The notes beneath the pieces were generated by a model, which saw nothing but the letters and a program-made list of their open reading frames with translations, searched no databases and was not told where the DNA came from. Position numbers and translations under genes: made by a program. This document shows, piece by piece, positions 16,964 through 23,608 of a stretch of DNA of 64,000 bases (the first letter of the stretch is position 1; every line of letters begins with the position of its first letter). Source of the DNA: an uncultured Acetatifactor sp. (GTDB lineage Bacteria > Bacillota > Clostridia > Lachnospirales > Lachnospiraceae); contig CAKRZO010000003.1 of assembly GCA_934433135.1 (NCBI GenBank), forward strand, positions 180,606-244,605. Direction: 5' to 3'.

Positions 16964-18733
16964 TTATTTTTTCAAATAGGGCAGGAGCAGCTCCACTACG
17001 GTTCCCCGCCCTGGACTGCTTTGTATCCGGATCCCGTATCCTTCTCCGTAACGCATTTTCAGGCGGGAATGCACATTATAAAGGCCGATGTTTCCTGTTT
17101 CCGTTTCCGGATGTTCTCGGCAAAGTCCATCCTGCACCTCTTTGAGCCTTTCCGGTGTCATTCCTTTTCCGTTATCTTCCACCCGGATTCTTAAGGCTGC
17201 ATTTTCCTTTACCGTACTTTCTTCTATCACATTTTCTTTTGCTGCACTTTCTTTTGCCACGCTGATCCTTACCCGGTTACTCTTTTTATGCAGGATCAAG
17301 CCGTATTTAAAAACGTTTTCCAAAACCGGCTGCAGAATCATTTTAATGATCCGGCAATTCCTCACTTCCTGTGGCAAATCCACCTCATAGCAAAAACAAT
17401 CCGCATAACGGATTTTCATAATGGAAAGATACTGCAGCGAAATCGTTATTTCATCAAGGAGACCGACCTCATCCCCTTCTTTCAGTGTGTAACGCATAAT
17501 ATCCGACATAGCAATAGTAATTCTTTCTACTTTCCCGGTATCCTTTAAAATGGACAGGATACGAATGCATTCCAGCGTATTGTATAAGAAATGGGGGTTA
17601 ATCTGTCCCTGGAGAATTCGAAGTTGATTCCGGTTGGTAACCAGCTCATATTCGTAGAGACGGCTCTGCTGTTCGAAGATCCGCTTTGTACGCTGTGCAC
17701 TGGAAATCACCATTTTGTTAATCTCTTCCCCGATCATGGAAAATTCCCGACAGCCGTTTACATTCTTAAGAAGCTTCGGGCTGCTGGAGATGGTGTAGGA
17801 ATCCAAATAGGAAACGATCTTCCGAACCGGTTCGGAAACCATTCTTTTGAGTACAAATTGAAACAAAATCAAAAGCAACAGAACCGCTCCCGTTCCGGCA
17901 AAGGTAAGAAGTGTAATCCGGTCAATCATTTTTTCATATTTGTCTTTATAAAGAATACCCTGAATATACCAGTTTCCTCTGTTTAAACCGATGAGTCTTA
18001 ACTGAGTGCTCACCTCAGCCGGCCGGGCGGTTTCAAAGTCAAAAATACGGATATTTTTGTTTCCGCTTAACAAATTCAGTTCCATCTTGCCCCATTCCTT
18101 ATATTCCGCCATAATTCTGCCTGTGGAAATCTTGCTGACTACAATAGAAACCCCTGCAAATTTTTTCCGGAAGCCTTCCGATACTTCTTCGTAATAAGAA
18201 ACCGGTTTGTAGCAGACAATATAAAGAGAATTCTGATAAGCAGTCTGAGGGATCCGGAAAAAATCGAACTGGCATACATCATTAAAATCCGTCTCCTTTA
18301 AGGGTGCGTTCTCCAGACGGCATACCGTTTCAAATTCTTCTGATGCCATTGCCTGACTGACCAGTTTATATTCTTCCGATGGGTCAATCAGCAATGCATA
18401 ATTCAGATCTCCGGAATAATTCTGCAGTTCATAAATGTAATCCCTGTAAACCCTTCTGGCACTTTCCTCTTCTTCCCGGTTTTCGGCCCGGAGCACATTC
18501 AACGCCAGAGCCTGGTTGGTCACTCCATCCTGAATTTTGATTAGCTTTTCCATTTCCCTTGAAAAATAATTCCCTACCTGATAACCGATGCTCCCGGCAT
18601 TATCCATCCTGTTTTCTTCAATCAGCCGTCTGATGTGATAAAGAATCATGCTGTTGAAAAAAAGGGCGCTCATAAAAACCAACAGGAACATACCGTTTAT
18701 TATTTTCCCGAGAGAGCGCTTTTTGCTTTTCAT
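16964..18733 (-). CDS. YesM-type sensor histidine kinase
   Basis: About 589 residues. Two membrane segments (near residues 15-35 and 273-295) enclose a 230-residue extracellular sensor, followed by a HAMP-like linker, the His_kinase segment QINPHFLYNTLECIR (phospho-acceptor His near residue 381) and the ATPase N-box LQPVLENVFKYG with DNGKGM. Start 18733 is chosen for GAGGATAAAA just upstream; earlier in-frame ATGs overlap the regulator gene and lack a site. A K/E-rich repeat (SAAKENV, EESTVKENA) is inserted in the ATPase domain. Partner of the response regulator directly upstream. It should sense an extracellular sugar or glycan and control the GH27/ABC operon. Confidence 0.93.
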   Translation of the reverse strand: MKSKKRSLGKIINGMFLLVFMSALFFNSMILYHIRRLIEENRMDNAGSIGYQVGNYFSREMEKLIKIQDGVTNQALALNVLRAENREEEESARRVYRDYIYELQNYSGDLNYALLIDPSEEYKLVSQAMASEEFETVCRLENAPLKETDFNDVCQFDFFRIPQTAYQNSLYIVCYKPVSYYEEVSEGFRKKFAGVSIVVSKISTGRIMAEYKEWGKMELNLLSGNKNIRIFDFETARPAEVSTQLRLIGLNRGNWYIQGILYKDKYEKMIDRITLLTFAGTGAVLLLLILFQFVLKRMVSEPVRKIVSYLDSYTISSSPKLLKNVNGCREFSMIGEEINKMVISSAQRTKRIFEQQSRLYEYELVTNRNQLRILQGQINPHFLYNTLECIRILSILKDTGKVERITIAMSDIMRYTLKEGDEVGLLDEITISLQYLSIMKIRYADCFCYEVDLPQEVRNCRIIKMILQPVLENVFKYGLILHKKSNRVRISVAKESAAKENVIEESTVKENAALRIRVEDNGKGMTPERLKEVQDGLCREHPETETGNIGLYNVHSRLKMRYGEGYGIRIQSSPGRGTVVELLLPYLKK

Positions 18734-18742
18734 TTTTATCCT

Positions 18743-18777
18743 CACTTTCCGCAGACGCTTTATCATCTGACTAATCC
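18743..18777. repeat. Partial copy of family C repeat
   Basis: TTCCGCAGACGCTTTATC is identical to the left end of the copy at 11441-11545, then the match decays. It spans the end of the response-regulator gene and the gap before the kinase start. Confidence 0.55.
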
Positions 18778-19517
18778 TTCGCTTCATTACGCAATCGATA
18801 GGTTCCTGCGGAGATACCTTGCATTTTCCGGAACGTTTTTAAAAAATAGTAATATTCCATTCCAACTTCCTGTGCAATGCTCTCGATTGACTGTGTAGTC
18901 TGTGTCAGGAGTCTTTTGGCCTCTTTCATTCGGACATTGGTCAGATACTGCCGAAAACCCATGCCCAGTTCCTGTGTAAAAAGAGTACTTAAATAGCTGG
19001 AATTCATATCGAATTTACGGGCAATCCATGGTAATGTCAGGTCTTCACCGTAATTCAGCTGGATGTATGCCAGAACTTTTTTTAATTTGATGTTATAGAT
19101 AATCTTGTCTTCGGTTGTCTCCCTGTCATAAATCCCGTTTTTTTCATCCAGATGGGCCTTTAATTTCTGCAGAATCTTTTCTGCATTTTCCTGTTTAATC
19201 GGTTTCAGACAATAGTCAAATACTCCCTGTCGTATGGATTCCTGTGCATAATAAAAATCCGCATATCCGCTGACAATAATGAAAACAATATCCTTATGAA
19301 CCTTTCTGGCTTTCTCCATCAGCTCCATGCCGCGCATTTCCGGCATTACCACATCCGTAAACACTACGTGAGGTTCTTTCTTTTTAATGATGTCCAACGC
19401 TTCCTGGGGATCCATGGCCGTATCGATTACTTCAAAGCCGTATTTCTGCCAGGGGAAGGTACTCTGAATCCCTATAATTGCCAACGGTTCATCATCCACG
19501 ATCATCACCTTATACAT
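18771..19517 (-). CDS. YesN-type response regulator, AraC-class DNA-binding domain
   Basis: About 248 residues. The receiver domain begins YKVMIVDDEPLAIIGI, with phospho-acceptor Asp in VVFTDVVMPEMRG near residue 55, and the conserved lysine in CLKPIKQENAEKI. The C-terminal 100 residues hold two AraC helix-turn-helix units ending QTTQSIESIAQEVGMEYYYF and FRKMQGISAGTYR. ATG at 19517 is preceded by AAAGGAAAG. It is the first gene of the two-component pair, with its own promoter and an upstream block that is repeated before the GH27 promoter, so it likely activates both. Confidence 0.94.
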   Translation of the reverse strand: MYKVMIVDDEPLAIIGIQSTFPWQKYGFEVIDTAMDPQEALDIIKKKEPHVVFTDVVMPEMRGMELMEKARKVHKDIVFIIVSGYADFYYAQESIRQGVFDYCLKPIKQENAEKILQKLKAHLDEKNGIYDRETTEDKIIYNIKLKKVLAYIQLNYGEDLTLPWIARKFDMNSSYLSTLFTQELGMGFRQYLTNVRMKEAKRLLTQTTQSIESIAQEVGMEYYYFLKTFRKMQGISAGTYRLRNEAKD

Positions 19518-19548
19518 GTTTCTTTCCTTTCTGTCTGCCCGACACTTC

Positions 19549-19610
19549 ATTATATATAAATTTTCAGAGCCCTACAATGGAAAGATTTTGGATTTCGGAA
19601 AAGTTTTGGG
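19549..19610 (-). promoter_or_regulatory. Promoter and putative operator of the YesN/YesM pair
   Basis: TTGTAG and TATAAT on the minus strand are 17 bases apart (19572-19577, 19549-19554). Eight bases upstream of the -35, 19586-19610 reads CCCAAAACTTTTCCGAAATC then CAAAA, matching the block at 16939-16963. The half-sites CCAAAACTTTTCC and CCAAAATCTTTCC repeat directly at about 19-base spacing, as AraC-class activators prefer. Confidence 0.72.
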
Positions 19611-19657
19611 ATAGTTTGCGGATCACTGCTTTCGTCAGAAATGTATGCATCAACGAA

Positions 19658-19740
19658 AAGTAAGAGGTAGCGGTGCAAAGCATGACCTCTTACTTTGGGC
19701 TGAGAGTGATAAGGAAACATTCTGAAAATTGACCTCAGCC
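19658..19740. other. Two adjacent strong hairpins, possible structured RNA
   Basis: AAGTAAGAGGT pairs perfectly with ACCTCTTACTT (19658-19668, 19685-19695), and GGCTGAG pairs with CTCAGCC (19698-19704, 19734-19740). The region lies between the GNAT terminator and the response-regulator promoter. It does not match a riboswitch that I can recognise. Confidence 0.35.
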
Positions 19741-19754
19741 AAGTAGACGGGTAA

Positions 19755-19797
19755 GAAAAAAGCTGTGTGAATGGGAAATTCATTTGCACAGCTTTTT
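19755..19797. terminator. Bidirectional Rho-independent terminator
   Basis: AAAAAGCTGTG with TGAAT pairs with ATTCATTTGCACAGCTTTTT, giving a long stem flanked by A and T runs on either side. It ends the minus-strand GNAT transcripts. Confidence 0.88.
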
Positions 19798-19813
19798 CTT
19801 TTTGTTCTTTAAT

Positions 19814-20050
19814 TTATTTCAAACTCATAACATAGACCTGACAAGGGTTCCATTCATCCCACAAGGTGGGGAACACCTCAAATTCTTGAAAACCGAGAGT
19901 AAGATAAAACCTGTTTGTCCTGTCATATTCCTCGCATTTCCCCATCTGCACGGTCTTTATCTGCATAAAGGAATAACCGGCTTCCATTGCCGCTTCCTTT
20001 GCGCTGCAGAATAATTCCCGACCAATGCCATGCCGGTGATATTCTTTCAG
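19814..20050 (-). pseudogene. C-terminal remnant of a GNAT acetyltransferase
   Basis: The minus strand encodes about 75 residues that clearly read as the second half of a GNAT domain: LKEYHRHGIGRELF (acetyl-CoA loop, R/QxxGxG/A), then YDRTNRFYLTLGFQEFEVFP and a C-terminal strand before TAA. Upstream of LKEYH the frame loses similarity and no start codon or ribosome site is present, so the N-terminal half has been lost. It lies directly downstream of an intact GNAT gene of a different subfamily. Confidence 0.65.
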
Positions 20051-20092
20051 ATTTGATATACCTTTTGCAAGGAGGTGCCGGATAAGATGATT

Positions 20093-20605
20093 TCATGCCG
20101 TAAATTTATAGACCTCAACTGTAATGATAATCGGCTTTCCGTCAGCGTCGTTTTTATAGGAAGCATTTGTGTTCGTATACACTTTCTCAAATCCAAGGCG
20201 AAGAAGAAGGTTTGAGGAAGCGGTGTTTCTTTCGTCGCAATCTCCAAATAACTCCTTCACGTGCAGATCTTCTGTCAAATAACGGACTACCTCCCGGGCT
20301 GCTTCTGTCGCATATCCTTTGTTCTGAAATCTGGGATTAAAATCGTAATCAATGGAATGCTTTCCCTTGTCATCAACCCAGTATCCCACGCTGCCAATCA
20401 GTTCTCCGTTTTCTTTCAATTGAACAGCCATCCTGTTGTCCATATCTTTCCACTCGTTTAATTCTTCTTCCACTTCTTCCAGTGTCATGGGATAAAAATC
20501 CTCATATCGTGCAACATCTTCATTTGAAAGATACTCATGCACAGCGCGAACATCATTCATCGTATAGTTCCTTAAAATCAATCTCTCCGTTTCAAGCAGA
20601 ATCAT
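20093..20605 (-). CDS. GNAT family N-acetyltransferase (RimJ/RimL-like)
   Basis: 170 residues spanning the whole GNAT fold. The N-terminus LETERLILRNYTMNDVRAVH is typical of the RimJ/RimL/small-molecule branch, the acetyl-CoA loop is FQNKGYATEAAREV, and NTASSNLLLRLGFEKVYTNT ends the core. It transfers an acetyl group from acetyl-CoA to an unknown amine, perhaps an antibiotic or a protein N-terminus. The start has GAGAGGAAC a few bases upstream. A remnant of another GNAT gene lies downstream in the same direction, then a strong terminator. Confidence 0.88.
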   Translation of the reverse strand: MILLETERLILRNYTMNDVRAVHEYLSNEDVARYEDFYPMTLEEVEEELNEWKDMDNRMAVQLKENGELIGSVGYWVDDKGKHSIDYDFNPRFQNKGYATEAAREVVRYLTEDLHVKELFGDCDERNTASSNLLLRLGFEKVYTNTNASYKNDADGKPIIITVEVYKFTA

Positions 20606-20670
20606 ATTATGTTCCTCTCTTAGTCTGTTTTATTTTGTATACTTAATGAATGGATTCGGATGTCAGTCTC

Positions 20671-20958
20671 CTACAATCTCTCCATGGATGCAGCCCCTGC
20701 CGCCGTCCGGACATTGTGCGTCAAATATTTTTGCCCGGCTCTGTCCGTAATGGTCATGTTTGCATCTCTGACCTTCAAAAACTGATTTTTCGTTCTGTTC
20801 CACTGCGCAGCGAACAGAACGAACCTCCCGTCGATCAGCTCCTGAGCCTGCTTGAACTTCTCTCCGAATGTCATTTTGGTAATCGCTCCTGTTTCCAAAA
20901 AGTCTGCGACTTTTAACCGCTCGTATTTTACCGTGAATTGCTCATCATGTGTTACAGT
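20671..20958 (-). pseudogene. Open frame of ~95 codons, probable gene fragment
   Basis: The minus strand is open from inside the end of the palindromic element at 20951 to a TAA at 20671. The predicted sequence looks protein-like (KYERLKVADFLETGAITKM, then MTFGEKFKQAQELIDGRFVL), but there is no good start codon: the first usable ATG is well inside and lacks a clear ribosome site. I do not recognise the family. The simplest view is a gene end left after the repeat inserted or recombined. The rest of the 655-base region 20606-21260 is the repeat and the pyk leader. Confidence 0.35.
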
Positions 20959-21114
20959 TCACACGCGCCATTCACAAAACCGCGCTTTCAGCGCTTTCTC
21001 GCTGCTTCGCAGCTGTTTTGTTTCATGAACTGGCGCTCCCTTCGTACATTTACACAGGCAGTTTCTCATGCAAGCATGGAACCTGCCTGCATAAACGTAC
21101 GAGTGAACTGTAAC
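20951..21114. repeat. Full-length GTAACAGTTCA palindromic element, copy 1
   Basis: 164 bases bounded by perfect 12-base inverted ends GTTACAGTTCAC and GTGAACTGTAAC. Inside, AGGCAG pairs with CTGCCT and CGTACATTTA with TAAACGTACG. It is homologous in inverted orientation to 32741-32911 (shared CGCGCCATTCACAAA and CATGCAAGCATG). Confidence 0.85.
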
Positions 21115-21260
21115 CATCATGTCAAGGTATCTCAACTTTTTACAACTTCTTTATTTTATCTTTCCGTATTTTGTGCTATACTGTTATCGGAATGAGTCCT
21201 GTCGCCCTTCGGTCATGGAGGATCCATCCTTATTTTATTCGCAGAAAGGATCTTTAACAT

Positions 21261-22673
21261 ATGCGCAAAACCAAAATTATCTGTACCATCGGCCCTGCCA
21301 GCGAAAGTGAGGAAGTACTCACAAAAATGTGCCTGGCCGGCATGAACGTTGCCCGCCTGAATTTTTCCCACGGAGATCATGCAGAGCATCAGCAGAAGAT
21401 CAATACCATTAAAGCTGTGCGTGAAAAACTGCAGCTTCCCATTGCCATTATGCTGGATACCAAAGGACCGGAATACCGGATCAAGACCTTTGAAAATAAG
21501 AAAATCACTTTGGCAGACGGTGATACCTTTACGTTTACCACAGATGACATTGTAGGCGACCAGACGAAAGTTGCCGTAACCTATAAGGGGTTAATTGATG
21601 ATCTGAAGCTTGGGGACACCATTATGGTCAATAATGGACTGGTGGTATTCGAAGTGACTTCCCTGGAAGGAAATAATGCCGTTTGTAAGGTTATCAACGG
21701 TGGTACTTTGTCCGATCGCAAGAGCATGAATTTTCCCAATCGTGTCCTGAAGCACGAGTATCTGAGCGAACAGGACAAGGATGATCTGCTTTTCGGCATT
21801 GAGAACGGTGTGGATTTTGTGGCGGCTTCCTTTGTTTCCACCAAGCAGGATATGATCGATCTGCGGAAATTCCTGGATGAAAACGGAGGCAGCGATATCG
21901 ATATTGTGGCTAAGATTGAGAACCGCTCCGGTATTGATAATCTGGATGAAATCTGTGAAGTGGCGAACGGCATCATGGTAGCCAGAGGTGACCTGGGCGT
22001 GGAGATTCCTTTTGTGGAAGTGCCGTCTTTGCAGAAGATGATGATTAACAAATGCCGTCTCTTAGGGAAGCGGGTTATCACTGCTACGGAAATGCTGGAA
22101 TCCATGACCCAGAATCCCCGTCCCACCAGAGCAGAGATTTCCGATGTAGCCAATGCCGTTTACGATGGTTCCTCCGCGATTATGCTTTCCGGAGAGACTG
22201 CTTCCGGTAAGTTTCCGGTAGCCGCTGTGAAAAATATGGCGGAAATCGCAGAATATACAGAGAGCCAGATTGATTATACCGAATGGTTTGAGACCACCAA
22301 ATTCCGTATCCAAAACAACCTGGATGCCATTTCTCATGCAACCTGTGCCATGGCAGTGGATGTGAATGCCAAGTGTATCGTCGTCAGCTCCGTTTCCGGC
22401 CGCACTGCACGCATGGTAAGCCGTTTCCGCTGTCCAGTGGATATTGTGGGAATGACCACCACGGAACGTTCCTGGCGGAAATTAAGCATGAGCTGGGGAA
22501 TCACTCCGGTGCTCAGCGAAGAATTCAATTCTCTGGACGTCCTCTTCTATCATGCCGTCCGCAAAGCCAAAGAGGTTCTTCACCTGAAAAAAGGGGATAA
22601 CGTGGTTCTGACCGGCGGCTGTATTAACGGCAAGAGCGGCAATACCAATACCATCAAGGTGGAAAAGGTGTAA
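21261..22673 (+). CDS. pyk: Pyruvate kinase
   Basis: 470 residues, the length of the core enzyme without the extra C-terminal PEP-utilising domain found in many Bacillota. It converts phosphoenolpyruvate and ADP to pyruvate and ATP, the last step of glycolysis. The motifs are TKIICTIGPASES at the N-terminus, NFSHGDHAEHQ, MLDTKGPEYRI (normally EIRT), the catalytic IVAKIENRSGIDNLDEI and IMVARGDLGVEIPF, and the C-terminal allosteric-type domain. AAAGGA lies ten bases before the ATG. The gene stands alone, with palindromic repeats on both sides. Confidence 0.97.
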   Translation: MRKTKIICTIGPASESEEVLTKMCLAGMNVARLNFSHGDHAEHQQKINTIKAVREKLQLPIAIMLDTKGPEYRIKTFENKKITLADGDTFTFTTDDIVGDQTKVAVTYKGLIDDLKLGDTIMVNNGLVVFEVTSLEGNNAVCKVINGGTLSDRKSMNFPNRVLKHEYLSEQDKDDLLFGIENGVDFVAASFVSTKQDMIDLRKFLDENGGSDIDIVAKIENRSGIDNLDEICEVANGIMVARGDLGVEIPFVEVPSLQKMMINKCRLLGKRVITATEMLESMTQNPRPTRAEISDVANAVYDGSSAIMLSGETASGKFPVAAVKNMAEIAEYTESQIDYTEWFETTKFRIQNNLDAISHATCAMAVDVNAKCIVVSSVSGRTARMVSRFRCPVDIVGMTTTERSWRKLSMSWGITPVLSEEFNSLDVLFYHAVRKAKEVLHLKKGDNVVLTGGCINGKSGNTNTIKVEKV

Positions 22674-22718
22674 AGTGGTATCATTAACGTAAAAATAAAT
22701 GAAGTTAAAGCAGAATCC

Positions 22719-22857
22719 AGGGCAGGCTCATGGGGATTCCAGTGAGGAGGGCATGTAAAAACGCCGGCTCTTAGACTGCGTACTATGCAGTCTTAGTGCC
22801 GCTGCGTTTTTAATTGAGCGAAAGCGTCCCCCGAATGGAACCCCATGCGCCTGCCCT
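22719..22857. repeat. Palindromic repeat, GGGCAGGC family, copy 1
   Basis: The ends AGGGCAGGCTCATGGGGATT and the complement of GGAACCCCATGCGCCTGCCC are inverted repeats with about 20 of 22 matches. Nested inside, TAAAAACGC pairs with GCGTTTTTA and AGACTGC with GCAGTCT. Flanking CTTAGAAA and CTTTGTAAGTTTAT recur beside the copy at 49889. It may also act as terminator of pyk. The gap 22674-22930 holds nothing else. Confidence 0.8.
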
Positions 22858-22930
22858 TAGAAAATTGCTCTTAATACAATTGTAACTTTGTAAGTTTATC
22901 CCGAAGCAATTCCTGCTTTACAGCACTGTT

Positions 22931-23608
22931 TTATGAATTTGGCGCTGTGGTTTCTGCGGTCTCCTCGCTTTCTGCAGCTTCTTCGGTTCCTGCTGTTTCT
23001 TCTGTTTCTGTCATTTCCGTTGTTTCTGTCGTTTCCGTACTTTCTTCCTCTTCTTCAATAATGTCTTCCACATCCAGTTTCAGGCAGGTGACAATATTGG
23101 ATTTTACCGCATAAACCGTGGAGATGTCTGTCTGCGCGGCATCGGACTGATCGGAGTCCGCCTGTGCAAGGTAGTAGATACCGGAAATGCTGTTGTAGTC
23201 TCCGATCAGATAGGTGTACTGCGCATCCGCTGTCTGAATGGTCACTTTTCCGGAAGGATTTTTCAGTCCGTACTGGTCAGGATCCGTTACGTTCTCAATC
23301 ACTTCCTGCGCCGCCAGGGACGCATAAGTGGAAGCGATGTTATTTAACCGGTACTGTGTCAGGTTCAGGGATGGATCCTGCGAATAATACCAGGTTCCGT
23401 CTGCCTTCTCATATTCATACTGATAATCGCCGTAATCACATTTCAAACGGATAATATCATCCTGCTCCAGATCAAGCAGTGCGATATCGGTAGTCTCTTC
23501 CGGTTTCTGTGCCTGAATGTCATTGTATTTCCGAATGCCGAAGTAACTGCCGACCAGCAAAATCAGGACAATGAGAAGGCTTAAAAGCTGTACTCTTTGT
23601 TTTTTCAT
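22931..23608 (-). CDS. DUF4340-containing membrane-anchored protein
   Basis: 225 residues. One N-terminal membrane segment (LLSLLIVLILLVGSYFGI) anchors an extracellular DUF4340 domain recognisable by LDLEQDDIIRLKC and YGLKNPSGKVTIQT. The last 45 residues are a T/E-rich low-complexity tail. DUF4340 proteins regularly accompany Gldg-family proteins and ABC-2 ATPases, as here: the start overlaps the end of the Gldg gene by one base, and the ABC ATPase is upstream. The complex is thought to move or assemble something at the cell envelope; the exact substrate is not known. Confidence 0.85.
   Translation of the reverse strand: MKKQRVQLLSLLIVLILLVGSYFGIRKYNDIQAQKPEETTDIALLDLEQDDIIRLKCDYGDYQYEYEKADGTWYYSQDPSLNLTQYRLNNIASTYASLAAQEVIENVTDPDQYGLKNPSGKVTIQTADAQYTYLIGDYNSISGIYYLAQADSDQSDAAQTDISTVYAVKSNIVTCLKLDVEDIIEEEEESTETTETTEMTETEETAGTEEAAESEETAETTAPNS

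Noticed and set aside
19658..19790. Resemblance to a TPP or c-di-GMP riboswitch (CTGAGA, GCAAAG)
   Set aside because: The remaining conserved blocks of either class are missing and no thiamine or motility gene follows.
20650..20916. Plus-strand frame of 88 codons
   Set aside because: The minus-strand frame over the same bases is more protein-like, and the plus frame has no ribosome site.
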